Assembly: GCA_002197995.1 (NCBI GenBank)
Contig: NGZR01000001.1
Coordinates: 7,378,001 to 7,442,000, forward strand
From: Gaeumannomyces sp. JS-464
Lineage: Eukaryota; Ascomycota; Sordariomycetes; Magnaporthales; Magnaporthaceae
DNA: 64,000 bases
Direction: 5' to 3'
The notes below the pieces were generated by a model. That model was not told the origin of the DNA and did no database searches. It worked only from the letters and a program-made list of their open reading frames with translations. Of the stretch, positions 1-12,351 are shown piece by piece (positions within the stretch are counted from its first letter, which is position 1; every line of letters begins with the position of its first letter). A program made the position numbers and the translations under genes.

Positions 1-2497
1 CCCCGCTGGCCTCGCGTATATCCATCCCGCCCCTGACCTCCCAGCAGCCGGCGCCCCTCCAGCCGCTGCCGCTCCACGACATAGCCCTTGCCGCCCAAGA
101 GGCTCTGATACTCGAGGACCTGCTGTTCGTCCTCATGGGCATTGAGGGCCAGTACATTCGCTACGCCAAGGTCTACAACCCGGACGAGGAGCGCGACCGC
201 CTCGCGGGGCCAACCTTCAAGATACTCCCGGGGCTCGACCCGAGTCTCCAGGATTTGACCGTATCCATGCTCGGCATGGCAACACATTACTCGGCGCTCA
301 TGGCCTTCGTTGACGTGCAGAGCAGACGAGTTCGGATCCGTGAACCATGCGCTGTGCGCCTCGATACGGAAGCTCTTGCAGGACTACCTGGTGCTGATCG
401 CGCAGCTGGAGACCCAGTTCCTGACGGATGACGCATTCACGCTACACGTCCTCAACATCCACCTGCTGCCCACCAGCCACATGATGCTCCAGCTGCATGA
501 CTTGGCGCACGAGCTGCTCAAGAAGAACGCCCTCCTCGATGAAGAGAGCGATGACTCGGCCGACGACGAGGACACTGATTATGACAACATCGTCAACCGG
601 CTGAGGGAGGGCGGCGACATCATGCCAGGAAGCATGGCGGCAAAGAAGATCTCCAAGGGCGGTGCGGTTCTGGCCATAATAACGGCGAGGCTGGAATCCA
701 TGTCTGGAGACCCGGCTGCGCGGGAAGTCCTAACAACTCTGCTCAGGGATGCCAGCAGGCCCTACATGGCCATGCTCAACGAATGGCTGCATCACGGAGC
801 TATCAACGACCCTCACTCTGAGTTCCTGGTCAAGGAGCAGAAGAGCATACGACGGGAGCGATTGGAGCAGGACTACACGGATGACTACTGGGAGAAGCGT
901 TACACTATACGCGACCAGGATGTGCCTGTGCCGCCACAACTGGTGAGCCTAAAGGACAAGGTGCTACTAGCGGGCAAGTACCTGAACGTAGTACGGGAGT
1001 GCGGGGGCGTTGACGTGAGCAAGCAGGTCAAGGACGTGCCGCTCACATTTGACGACCCGCGTTCCTGGACAACGTGCACAACGCCTACGCACACGCTAAC
1101 GAGTCGTTGATGAACCTGCTTCTGACGGCACATTCGCTGCCGGCGCGGCTGCGGTCGATGAAGCACTACTTTTTCCTGGACCCGTCCGACTACTTATTAT
1201 CCACTTCCTCGAGCTCGGGGCGGCGGAGCTTAAGAGGCCCGTCAAGGCGGTCAACACGAGCAAGCTGCAGTCGCTGCTGGACCTGGTACTACGCGCAGCC
1301 GGGAACGGTGGTGTCGCTCGACCCGTTCAAGGAGGACGTCAAGGTGGAGATGAACGAGGTGCCGCTGGTCAAGTCTCTGCAGCGCGTGGTTAACATCACG
1401 GGCATAGAGGCGGGCGAGGCGCTGCAGCCGTTGACCAACCTGCCCAACGAGGCGGACAGGAACGCGGTCGGGTTTAACTGTCTACAGCTGGACTACGCCG
1501 TGCCGTTCCCAGTGTCGCTGGTTATCAGCCGCCGGACGGTGTGGCGGTACCAGGCGCTGTTCCGGTACCTGCTCTCGCTCCGGCACCTTGAGTCGCTGCT
1601 CTCGAACCATTGGCAGACGCACAACCAGTGGGCGCTGTGGACGCGCAAGAGCCCGTCCCGGAGGATAGAGGCCTTCAAGCGACGCGTGCTTACTCTGCGG
1701 GCGCGCATGCTAGTCTTTGTCCAGCAGCTGCTTTACTTTTGCACCGCCGAGGTCATCGAGCCCAACTGGCACAAGTTCATGCAGCGACTCGAGAAGAAGG
1801 AGGGGGCCAAAGGCCTGACTCGGACCGTGGACGAGCTCATGCAGGACCACGTCGACTTCCTCGACACGTGCTTGAAAGAGTGCATGCTTACCAACAGTAA
1901 GCTCCTCAAGGTAGGTCAAGATGTGGCTGCCCAAAACCGCGCGTGTTTTCTATCCATGTCTTTTTGTCTCCCCCCGAGTCCCGTCCGGCCAGGCTCCGAT
2001 GTCGTAAGGACCAGAAGCTGGCCGCGGACGCCAACGCACGATAAAAGCCAAGTAACAAAAAAAAAATTAACAAGAAGCCCCAATCTATACAGATCAACGC
2101 GAAACTCATGCACACCGTTTTATTCTTCGCAACATACAGCCGGTGGTTCAACCAGGAGCTCAAGAAGGCCGACCCGGAGCTCAACGGGACAGTGAAGCCG
2201 GCGGGCATGTCTGACCGGGATTGGGCACAGATCCAAGCGCTACCGACGGACAAGTCGTCATCGTCGTCGACCGGGGCCGGCGGGGGAGCGGGCGGCGAGA
2301 AGCCGAGGGACATGTACGAGATCCTCGCAAAGTGGGAGGTCAACTTCAGCCGGCATCTGCACATCATGCTCGATTCGCTGAATCACTACGCCGCGACCGA
2401 GACGGTGGTGCTGCTAAGCCTCTGCGCGCGGCTCAGTGCAGCCAGCGAAGGCACCGAGACGCCCGGGCAAAGATCCATGGACGAGGATAATGACTGA
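1..2497 (+). CDS. GCP2: Gamma-tubulin complex component 2 (GCP2/Spc97), 5' end outside window
   Basis: Subunit of the gamma-tubulin complex that nucleates microtubules at the spindle pole body. The reading frame is open from base 3, so the gene begins before the window. Visible GCP2 signatures are LLFVLMGIEGQYIRY (about 120-160), FGSVNHALCASIRK, NDPHSEFLVKE, DYTDDYWEKRYTI, KYLNVVREC, then in the C-terminal gamma-tubulin-binding part FNCLQLDYAVPFPVSLVI and LDTCLKECMLTN. An intron at 1911-2092 (GTAGGT...ACAG) joins LLK to INAKLMHTVLFFATY, and the protein ends at 2497. The frame changes four times: near 327 (one extra base), 1061 (one missing), 1195 and 1307 (a compensating pair). Reading across them gives an uninterrupted GCP2, so these look like sequence errors. 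The motifs fit GCP2 rather than GCP3. The family assignment is firm; the exact protein is not recoverable. Confidence 0.9.
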
Positions 2498-3377
2498 GGC
2501 GCGCGCCTTTATTAGCTGCTTAGACCGCATAATTGATACCATTACGTCGAGGTCCGGGTAGCCCTGTTTCTCCCGTCGACGGCAGGCGGTATGTATGGAC
2601 CAACGCTTCCCACAAACAGTGGTCGGCACGTCGGCTAGGGTGTGGGTGTTTCGGGCGCTCATCCTCCAGATAGGATGTTCGAAGTACAAAGGTACCTGCC
2701 TTGTGGGTCTCCCCGATAAAAAACCCAATCAGGGCGCACACGTCAACCTCGTCAAACCCATCAAGGTTGGCGCGCCCCACCCAGCCGCGCGCGTGTGTGC
2801 CTGGGATCCCGGGGGCTCCAAATTGGGTAGGCTCCAGACCTGAGACTGATCGATGACCACATCGATTCCGCCGCTGTGTCCGTGCTTGTTGGGGAGACGC
2901 CCGTTTCCAAACCACGCCAACCTCAGCTAGACTAGACCTCCCCAGACGCCAACGCAGCCGGCCCGCTGGGTGTTCTGTCGCTGTGCCACCATGACTGTTT
3001 AGATCCTCCCGCATCACAGTCGCCTGAGAGGAAGTCGGCAGGACCTAACACCGTCATTTTCGGCCTCTGCATCGTGGATCGTTGATTGCACGACTCCTTG
3101 CTTGAGCCTCCCTTTCGCTTCGTTTCCTCTGGGGTCGTGTCCCCTATTTATTTTATCATTCGCTCTTTCGATTCGAGGCGGCAACATCACCAGCAAGAGC
3201 CTCTTATGTACCTTATTGAACCTTGTGTTTTGGTTCCTTAGTTCTTAACGTTCAGCCTTTTCGGCGCGCACCACGAAAACAGACAACAGTAGAGAAGCCG
3301 AAGGACGCGTTTACGACTCCGATACAGCGTTACCGACCCCAGCGATCTCGACAGGTTATATCACAACCACCGCCACG
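2498..3377. other. Intergenic spacer between GCP2 and LSB6
   Basis: About 880 bp with no convincing gene. It should hold the GCP2 terminator and the LSB6 promoter and leader. Bases 3100-3250 are T-rich and precede a CG-rich leader just before the LSB6 ATG. I see no repeat or RNA gene here. Confidence 0.5.
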
Positions 3378-6038
3378 ATGCCACCGCGACCGGCCACGAC
3401 CGGCTACGAGAGGATCGCCCAGGCCGACCAATACAGCGATTCGGACGACGACGATCCGCTCGGCCGAAGCTTCGCCTCGCTACAGCACCCCGCGGCTCCC
3501 CGTCATGCCCCCATCGGCCAACCGAGGCCGCACAGCGGCATGGCCTCGCCCAAGCCCCATGGCGGTCGGCCCTTCCACAACCACAGCTACAGCTACAGCA
3601 ACGGCATCGGCGGCGGCAGGCGGGGCGGCGGGCGGAGACGCAGCAACTCGGGCGTGGACCTCAAGGCAATCAACGCTCGGCTCGAGCGCTGGGCCGACGA
3701 GATTGCGTCCAAGTTCAAGAGGAACCGCGGCAAGAAGGGGACCGGCGATGAAGAGGAGCGCCTCGAGATCCACCACTCGGTCTTCCAGGCCCCAGAAGGG
3801 GTCCGCCCCGCAACGGCCGAGTCGCTCGCCGACCCGACAGCCCACGGCGGCAGCCCCGACATGTCGCCTGAGGAGTTCGAGGCTGTCGTCGAGAGCGTCC
3901 GCGCCGCCATAGAGCAGGGTGTCCACCCGCGCATGATCACCCAGGGCAGCTCCGGCAGCTACTTTGCCAGGAACGCCGACGGCAAGGTCGTTGGCGTCTT
4001 CAAGCCAAAGGATGAGGAGCCCTACGCGGCCGGAAACCCAAATGGAACAAGTGGATACACCGAAAACTTGTTCCCTTGCTGCTTCGGAAGAGCCTGGTAA
4101 GCATATTGTGGCTTACCGTCGCTGTCCGGTCACAAAGAGATACACGAGGCTGACGATGAGACTACCTTGATTCCGAACCTGTCGTACGTTAGACGAGGCC
4201 GCGGCATATGTGCTCGACTGCCAGCTGCGGACGCACATGGTGCCGTACACGGACGTTGTCCATCTCTCGTCCAAATCGTTCCACTACCCGTTCTGGGACC
4301 GCTACGCACACTCGCGTAACAGGAAGCCGCTGCCGCCCAAGCCCGGCAGCTTCCAGGTGTTCCTGAAGGGCTTCAAGGATGCTAATATCTTTCTTCGGGA
4401 GCACCCCTGGCCGGACCAGTACTTGTCGGGCTTCCGCACGACCGACTCACACAGGAATCGGAGAAAGGGGTGGGCAAACAGCTGCAAGCCGTCTGGTGGC
4501 GCGGCTGACGGTGGTGATGACGAGAGCGACGACGAGGCTGGCGGGAGCGGCGGCAGTCGGGCCAGCCCAAGGCCTGGGCCCGGAAACTTTGGCTGGACAG
4601 AGTCGCTCAAGCAGTCGTTTAGGGAGGAGCTCGAGAAGCTGGTTATTCTCGACTACATCATGCGGAACACCGATAGGGGTCTCGACAACTGGATGATCAA
4701 GGTTGACTGGGAGACGGAAGAGGTGTCAATTGCGTCGGAGCCTCTCCACCTGCAGATGGAGAACGGTCGAAACAGTGACCGGCCAGAGGCCCCACGGCCT
4801 GTAGACCTGTCGCAGAGGAAACCGGCGGAGACGCGGGCTTCCTACCCGTACAGGAAACAGCAGCCTATGGACGCGTCCAATGCGTCATCCAGGGCCGCGC
4901 CAGACCCTAAAATCTCTATTGGTGCGATAGATAACTCGCTATCTTGGCCGTGGAAACACCCAGATGCGTGGAGGAGGTGAGTCCCCGTTGAACCCACACA
5001 AGGCCCTTCTGTTTGCCGTCCGCGGCGCTGACAGTACCCACCTTTAGCTTCCCGTTCGGCTGGCTATTCCTGCCAGTAGACTTGATCGGCCGGCCGTTCT
5101 CGCAGCGGACGCGTGATCATTTCTTACCGCTGCTTACGTCGACGGCCTGGTGGTCGCAAACTCAGCTGGCATTGCGGCGCGTTTTTCAGCTCGATCCGGA
5201 CTTCCAAGAGCGCATGTTCGCTCGCCAGATCGCTGTCATGAAAGGCCAGGCCTGGAATGTTGTGGAGACTCTCAAGACTGCTGACCATGGACCGCTCGAG
5301 CTGACACGTCGTGCGAAGGTCTGTGTGTGGGACGACCTGGTTGACGTCCCTGTTGCTGTGCCCATGCGCGTCGCCAGCTCCGAGATGCGCCGGCGGAACG
5401 ACCCAGACAATCAGCTCTACTCGGCTGACTCAGTCCTGGAGGAAGAAATGGATATTGGAGCTGCGAACTCGTCCTCGGCCAATGCCGCAGCCTCGTCAGC
5501 CAGCAAACAGGTTGACCTACTCGGTCTCGCTAGTCCGCCAGCCGACCTCCCGCACCCCGGACGGTTCGAGTTGTCGCTTAACAACACGGAGGATGCAGCT
5601 GAGAGCGAGGCAGCCATGTCGTCACCTGAACCGACGCCCAGCCTGTCAGCACCAGAGCAGGAGTCGCAACAGAAGCGTCCCGCATTCTCGCGACAGGGTG
5701 GGACCGCCAACAGCTATCACCAACCCCCTGGCCGATCGCTCAACATGTACGCGCCGCACCACGAGCGGCGCTTCTCGTTCGCGACGGCGGCGGGGCGTCG
5801 CAACAGCAACAGCATCGCGCAGCAGCTGTATGGCCCTGGTGACGTTGGCGGGGCCGGCTCAGGCGCTGGCGGAGCCAGGAGGTCGCAGGACTCGCATGGA
5901 TCATGCCACTATGAGGACGACATGGATGGAGACCTTGGGTACGCCGCAGCCGAGGGTATGGAAGGCAACCGGCGCAAGGTCATTGTCGAGAGGCTGGAGC
6001 CGGTGAAGACCAAGAACCCCGTCTTTACGTGGTGCTGA
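3378..6038 (+). CDS. LSB6: Type II phosphatidylinositol 4-kinase (Lsb6 family)
   Basis: Phosphorylates phosphatidylinositol to PI4P on endosomal and vacuolar membranes. The ATG at 3378 opens a Ser/Gly/Arg-rich tail. The PI3/4-kinase core follows: GSSGSYF (glycine loop), VGVFKPKDEEPY (ATP-binding Lys), SSKSFHYPFWDR, GSFQVFLKGF, REHPWPDQY, catalytic NTDRGLDNWMIK near 4670-4700, the metal-binding Asp in IGAIDNSLSWPWKHPDAWR, and PFGWLFLP. The intron at 4977-5047 (GTGAGT...TTTAG) joins AWR to SFPFGW in frame. A first intron starts with GTAAGC near 4095, but its acceptor is unclear because the frame is broken around 4041, 4060 and 4190. The expected family text NPKWNKWIHR...LFPCCFGRAC...LIPNLSYV...DEAAAYVLD is all present, split over frames. 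The C-terminal region after 5450 is low-complexity and ends TKNPVFTWC. Confidence 0.9.
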
Positions 6039-6271
6039 TCCATACCCCGGCTACCGGCCATGCACACTCTACCCTACTGCTCCTGCATGGAATCCCCTCA
6101 TCTTGTGGCTATGATGTGACGTCAACGGCAAGTGTCCCCTTTGGGCTATTTTCTCTCTTGTTTGTTTTCTCTTTGCTTTGGTCACTTTTCCCGCATTCAG
6201 AACGATGTTCTCGATGGGATGGCATACTAGACTGGATGGCGTTCAGGCGAATGAATGTTCTTGGTCGGGGC

Positions 6272-6295
6272 AGGTAGGTAGGTAGGCTAGGTACT
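6272..6295. repeat. AGGT tetranucleotide cluster
   Basis: Three to four tandem AGGT units run into AGGCTAGGTAC, downstream of LSB6. It belongs to the same motif class as the clusters at 7577, 8161 and 57834. Confidence 0.7.
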
Positions 6296-6826
6296 ATATA
6301 TCTCTAGGACCTAAAAGATGGAATTTATGAATGGGCATAAATAGGGGCCAGAGTCCCACGCTGGGTTTCATTGGAGGGGATCCCCCGCGGACTCGCATGG
6401 CATGTGCAGCCCGGCAATTCGGTCCCGAGCCCTAAGAATTCCAAGCCGCAGCAAGGCCAGTCATGGATGCCGAATGTTTCGCCGCCACCAACGGACTCGG
6501 TGTTATCCGGCCCAGGAAGCACAAACGGTAGTATCGTGTTGGTACAGGGCTCCAATCTCGATGGGGGCCGAGACGTGACAAGGGGACACTTATGGGGGGA
6601 ACCCATCGACAACGATAGATTGGGGCTCTTTGCAGGTTAAAAACAGGCAGCGAGGACACCAAGCGGCCAAAGCGGAAGAGAAGCACCGCCGCGGCACAAG
6701 GACCGTTACGTGCATTTTACCACCAAAAAAAAAGTGTGGGACGGACGGACGGACGGGGCCGGCGAGCAGGTTTCGCTTGGTAGGACTCATCGGGGAGGGG
6801 GCTGTAGACGTGCGGCACAAGATCAC

Positions 6827-6827
<1 letters not shown>

Positions 6828-6857
<30 letters not shown>
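6828..6857. repeat. Poly(A) tract, 30 bases
   Basis: An uninterrupted run of 30 A on the plus strand. It is not next to an element body or target-site duplication that I can see, so I do not call a retroposed tail. Confidence 0.9.
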
Positions 6858-6862
<5 letters not shown>

Positions 6863-7172
6863 TCGCTTGTGTTGTGCGTTGATAGGTGGGCTGGTAGATA
6901 GGCGGGTAAGTCGGAGCGGTAGCTAGGTACCTATGTAGAGACCTTTTGTGATGGAGACGTGCTGAGCTGGGAGGTACTGCGGTGCCACGGCCCAGCCGAG
7001 ATGGAATCACGGCGGACAGAGGTGATCTCAGTCTCACTAATGGGGGCAGGGAGGAAGCTTGGAGGTGGTAATTACGTGTTAGGCGAGCGGGTGTATACGG
7101 CTGAGAGGCCGTAAGGTGCCCAAGGTATGGATGGGGGCACCAGATATGTCAGCTCCCTTACTTACTCGGCAG

Positions 7173-7196
7173 TTTTTTTTTTTTTTTTTTTTTTTT
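7173..7196. repeat. Poly(T) tract, 24 bases
   Basis: An uninterrupted run of 24 T, about 315 bp from the A tract at 6828. The pair could be read as inverted tails, but the sequence between them shows no coding or inverted-repeat structure. Confidence 0.9.
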
Positions 7197-8160
7197 GGTG
7201 CGCTGCTCCCTGGCCAGCGAGGTAACCACGTCCCGAATCTTGTGCCAGAGCGTCGGTATGGACCCGGGGCTTCGGTTCATACAGCAAGGAGAGGGGAAAA
7301 AGAGAGGGACAAGACAGAAATGGTTGATTGGGTTTGCGTGTGTGAGTGGGCCCACCCGATCCTTCCCGCGTTTGGCTCGCCTGACTTCCCCCCATGTCCG
7401 CCGGGCTCATGCTCGGAGATTTGCGCGGTCGGGATGTGCATGGAGGACGATAGCGCCTGGCTAGAATGGCTTCGTTTTCTGCGGACCGTTGCCCATCGTA
7501 TTCGAAACAAACTTTTGGAGGAGGGAGCATGAACGATACGGTACGCACGTATTCCGCATATTATTGCAGCACATATACCTAGGTAGGTACCTGCCCGAGC
7601 ACACCAAGCAAAAAAGAAGAAAGGAAAAGAAGTGCGTCGGGGGTTGCCTCGAAACCATCGGCGACGTAAGGGGTAGGGGAGGAAAAAACCAATGCGGTCG
7701 GCCGTCGACGTGTGCGGCTCCCATTCGACAAAAGAACCGGCAGGCGTCAACGGGGGGCTCCCTGGGCACCGCACTAGCTTTTGGGCCTTCCCGGGTGTGG
7801 TGTGGAGACACGAGGACGGCTAATCCCTGCGAGGAAGGATGGCGGGCGCGCCATTCCCCGTACCCGACCGTCTGGTTCAGCCCTAGGCAGAAAACGGAAA
7901 CCCGCGAACCCGCCTCGTCGGTCGACTCACTGAATTTTTTATTTTTTGTTGTGATCATTTTTTCCTAGCCCCTTTCTCCCTCCACGGCGACGCCGCGACG
8001 AGTAAGACAGGGTGGGCGGGGATGCCCGGCCAAGATTGGGTGGGATGAAGTGGTTCAGGGACGCAAACCATTGCCGGGTTCGTTCAGCGTCCAGCCGGCT
8101 GGACTCGTGGGAAAACCCACTCCACCAATTCCATGTCCTTAATCTCGTCACTGCCGCCAT

Positions 8161-8220
8161 ACCTGCCTACCTACATAGGTAGGTAGGTAGGTAGGTACCT
8201 GTCTAGGTAGGTACCAGGCA
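8161..8220. repeat. TAGGTACCTA / (AGGT)n cluster
   Basis: Dense cluster: CCTACCTAC, then five AGGT units, then GTACCTGTCTAGGTAGGTACC. It is partly self-complementary (TAGGTACCTA is a palindrome) and could form a hairpin. The strongest of several such clusters in the window. Confidence 0.8.
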
Positions 8221-10833
8221 GTGACCCCTCCTACTGGTCCTCTGTCTGTCCGCCTTTTTTCTTCTGTCCTCGTCTTCCAAGGAAGAAGCAACTACAAGCC
8301 AGCGGATCGTCAAGAGCTCACCGACTAGCGCTTGGAATTCAAAAAAACAACAAAAAAAACCAGACGCACACAATAGGAGGCACCTTCGACATTCAGCTGT
8401 CGGTGGGATGATCCCTGCTCGGCTCCGCTATCCCCTCGTTCCCCTCCCCCTTGTCCACAAACCATGTCGCCCCTTAACTACATCATGTCGCAGCAATTAT
8501 TGTCGTTGCCGCGGCTCGCGCCCACGATAACATGTCGCTTCCAGGGCAACGTTCCCCTCGCTGACTAGCTCTGCAGCAAAAGACGGGAGTGGGTGGGTGG
8601 GTGGGTTGTTGGAGCCCACCAAGGTGGGAAGGCAACGTGTATCGAGACCAGGACACCTCCTGGCCCAGCAAAGACGCCCGTCATGGGTGCTGATCTCGTC
8701 ATCCCCGCCGTAGTGCGACCCAACGGTGCCTGCTATTGTCGGGGCACGGGGCTTGTCTATTCTCTTTTTCTTTTTCAGCTGTCGCAAGACTTGGGGGCCA
8801 CTGTCTCAGTCGGCTGACTACGTGCAGCACCCGATAGAGCGTTACCCCTCGGCTCCGAAGGTTGCTTTTTGGCTAAATCGAGCTTGGTTGGCTGGCTCCT
8901 CCGGGCCCAGGTCCATGGACACGGCACTGCTTCCTCGCCCACCCAACCTCACTTTCCTCCTCCTTCTCCCCTTGCCCTCCCTTCCGTCACACTTGCTAGC
9001 CGCCCGCCGCCACCACCACCACGGAGGCGGTATAACTCGCCATTGGGCCTAATTACCTTCCGTGGCCCACTTGGCAGAAGACTGGATGTCTAGCTGCGGC
9101 ACAGTGTGGTGCTCGTTTGCATTCCTGGGGCCCAGAAGCAGATGCCAACCAACAGAAACGGGGAAGGGGAAAAAAAAAGAAAAGAAAGAAAGAAAAGAAA
9201 AAGCAAATAATGTTGGAGGGGAAAAAATCACAATAAATCGTTGTTTTGTCCATTGTCATGCATCGCGTCCCTCCGTTTCCTCCCCACTCTCCTGCAGGTA
9301 ATATTCAAATGGCCAGGTTTTCACGGCTCAATGACGGGTTTCTCTTGATGTCGATACTAGCCGGGCGGCAGTTGCTCACTCTGTGATATGAACAGACCTC
9401 GGTAAAGAGACGTTGACGTCCCCATTCCGTCATTCCGGTCCCACCGGCAACCTGAGAAGCGGGAGGTACTGCTGTTTGCTCTTGGGCCAGTCAGAGGTTG
9501 GTGTGGCTTGCAGAGACACCTATCCATTGCCAAGAGACGCGGGCGTCGGGGTGTGTTGTGCACTTGGGGGCCGGACGGAGAGGCCCTCTGGCTTCAAGGA
9601 TCATCATGAGGGGTCGTGGGCAGGGTAGGTGGTAGTATGCAGGCGAGGAGAAGGGCGCCCACTCGGCAGGGAGGTTGCCATCGACCTCCCGGCCTCCCTC
9701 TGGGGGCCCAAAATTGGCTCTATCATATCTCAGTTTGCGCGAGGATCAACCTGGTCGCCAGCTTTCTTGTGGCTTGCTTGCCTGCTCGCTTGCACCTACC
9801 TGTCCTTGCGTGATGGTATGCAAAACGTAACGATGCCTGAACCGTCACCCCGGGTGTGTGTGTGCCCCTCTCCCTGGGACACCGCTCCCAAGGCGTCCCT
9901 TGGCTGAACGAGGGTGATCATCCACCGCCCGGGCACTCGGGACCTGTTTGCCCAGAGTGAAAGGACGTTACTAACGTACCACGTATGAGAACTGGACATT
10001 AATGTCACACTACCGAGCACTGTTCAAGCACCGCCGCTCCCGGACTGGCCGCAACAGCTGTGCCTAGCCGCCAGCGGCAACTAGGGGACGTTCAGGGGTG
10101 GGGAGTACGGGTGTCGTGGTAGCGTGCACGTAGGCAGTGTAGTCCCATGTATTCTTTATGGGTCCCGGGAACTAGACAGGCCTGGGTGCGGAACTGCTGT
10201 CCCCATCCAAGCCCACCGCCGCCGCATGTACATGCCGTGCAATAAGAAGCACACATATGGCAAAAGCTCCTGGGGATCGCCCGCGCTGCTGGAGCGAGGG
10301 GGGTCAGAGAAACGCAGCAGTCCGCCAATCTTATTCTGTTCTTTTTTTTTTCTTTTCTGACACGTCCCATGGGGGTCCACAACCTTTGCATACCATGGCT
10401 GCCTTCTTTGCCCCTGCAGTTATTCTAGGCCCGCCCGCCTGGGAGGGTGGGTGGTAGGGTGGCTGCGGCCACGTCCCAAGAGGCTGGGCCGCCGCTTTGT
10501 CGGTGGGAAAGGGTAGCAGTGGCCGTTAGTAGAAGAAGGGACGTCCCTCCCTCCACACACACGGGGTCTTGTGCGGTAGTCATCCCGGACACTTTCTGTT
10601 CTGGACCCTTTCGTTCCTTCTGTCACGACTCGCTGCGCCCTAGAGAGCGACCCTTCAACACCACTACCTTGACTACCCGTGAGCTACTGGGAGGGCTAGC
10701 TCCGGATCCGATCCCCTACCCCTGGCTTGTAACTCGACCCGAAGTTTTATCGCCAGTAATCCTCAGAGACGCGGCGCTTAGCCGACACGATGTCGGAGTA
10801 AGAAAACGCTACCTCTAATCAACACTGCAATGC

Positions 10834-12351
10834 ATGTGGAAAACGGAGGTGTATGAAGAAAGAGATGTTCCTTTGGCTTATCAAAACTCCCCGCCCAGCG
10901 ACGCCCAAACCGAAGATCTCGACCCCTACTACCAGCAGACGGTCGACTTCGGCGGCCGAGAATACCAAAGATACGCAATAGAAAACGGTGCCTACTTTGT
11001 GCCCGTCGACGAGGTAGAGTGTATTGGTCTTGGCTGGCCGGGAGTTTGGACACAAAAAAGGGGGGCTAAAACAAAAGGGCCGACGGCCGCTGGCTTTGTT
11101 TCTTTTTCCAGGACGAAGAGGAGCGGCTCCGCCTTATGCACGGCGTCTTCCAACTTCTTTTCGATGGGGCCTTGATCTTCCCTCCGATCCGAAACCCGCG
11201 GCGGATCCTCGACTGCGGCTTCGGCACTGGCTCGTGGGCCGTCGACGTGGCCCAGGCCTACCCCAACTGTGTGGTGGGTGCTGGACGACGGCTCAGCTGC
11301 GATTTGAGGGACCGTGTTTCTAACCCGGCAGCTCGGGGGCTCTGCAGGTTAACGGAGTGGACATCAGCCCGCTGATGGCGCCCGAGGAGCCGCCAGAGAA
11401 CGTCGTGCTCGACGTCGACGACCTCAACCGCGCGTGAGAAAGCCCCCGGCCTCGTCGCGAGACGTGGAGCGAGATGCTGACCGTGCCTCACCGACTAGTG
11501 GCCTCTCGTTCGAGCACAACACGTTCGACATTGTGCACAGCCGCATGATGGCCGGCGGGATCCACGCCGACCGGTGGCCCCGGTATTTGCGCGATATCCG
11601 CCACGTCCTGCAGCCCGGCGGGTGGTGCCAAGATGATCGAGATCTACTTTAACGCGCAGAGCGACAATGGCATGCTGACAGAGAGTAGGTCGTTCTTTTT
11701 TTTTCAACTGCTGAGTTGCTGGCAATAAAAGATACTAAGCACCGGGCCCGAAAACAGACCATGCCCTCCGCCAGTGGTCCTCGAGATACCTCCAGAGCAT
11801 GACGCCTTACAAAGACCCCAGAAGCCCCCTCAACCTCGCAAACCTGATGGCCGAGGCCGGCTTCACCGACGTCCGGACAACCGTCTACAGGCTGCCCATG
11901 AGCGCGTGGTCTTCTGGTTCGACGCATCCCCTTCTTTATTTTCGGCCTGGGGCGCGGGGCGTGTTGACTGACTGGGCCTGAGCGCTCTCGCAGACCCTAG
12001 GGAATATGCCATCGGAGCAGCCAACCGGGATAACATCCGGCGTCTATTGGTCTCCCATGCCATGTACCCATTCATCACCAGGCTCGGGTGAGTTTGCGGG
12101 GAAGACGGGGCTCTAGACTATCACAGGAGGGCTGACTGGCGGCTCTTTGCTTTCCAAAGCATGTCCGTGACAGAAGTCCAGCTGCTTGTGGCGCGGGCTC
12201 GACACGAGGCAGACAATCCGGCCTTCAAGGTACATGGTTCCTTCCCTTGACAGCAAAGGTTCAACAACACAAGTTTGGATCTACCGTGTGTACTGACCTG
12301 ACACTCAATCTCGTCCAACACGCGACTTTGCAGGCGTATTTCCCCGTGTAA
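10834..12351 (+). CDS. LaeA/UMTA-like SAM-dependent methyltransferase
   Basis: Class I methyltransferase of the fungal TAM/UMTA family, related to LaeA; its substrate cannot be read from sequence. Eight exons: 10834-11013, 11112-11273, 11348-11433, 11499-11684, 11758-11916, 11994-12087, 12160-12229 and an 18-base last exon 12334-12351, giving about 317 residues. SAM motif I is ILDCGFGTGSWAVDVA (exon 2), followed by VNGVDISPL, FDIVHSRMM, RHVLQPGGW and AEAGFTDVR. N-terminal NGAYFVPVDE and C-terminal DPREYAIG are family hallmarks. One extra A near 11629 breaks GGWCQ from MIEIYFNAQ; removing it makes the spliced length exactly divisible by three. The donor at 11917 (GTTCGA) is weak. An upstream ATG at 10790 is followed directly by a stop unless spliced, so I use 10834. 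No secondary-metabolite synthase lies nearby. Confidence 0.85.

Larger units (their letters stand above)
6039..10833. other. 4.8-kb intergenic region without a recognisable gene
   Basis: No open frame here has family motifs, an acceptable ATG context or a plausible exon set; the frames are short and low in complexity. The region holds a 30-base A tract, a 24-base T tract, several AGGTAGGTA/TAGGTACCTA clusters and A/G- and T/C-rich runs (for example 9168-9230). The last 300 bp should contain the methyltransferase promoter. Confidence 0.5.

Noticed and set aside
4095..4192. Clean first intron of LSB6 ending at TTAG (4192)
   Set aside because: Joining there creates a stop and would remove LIPNLSYV, which is a conserved part of the protein; an indel is more likely.
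6828..7196. A30 and T24 tracts as the ends of a retroposed element
   Set aside because: No reverse-transcriptase text, target-site duplication or inverted repeat between or around them.
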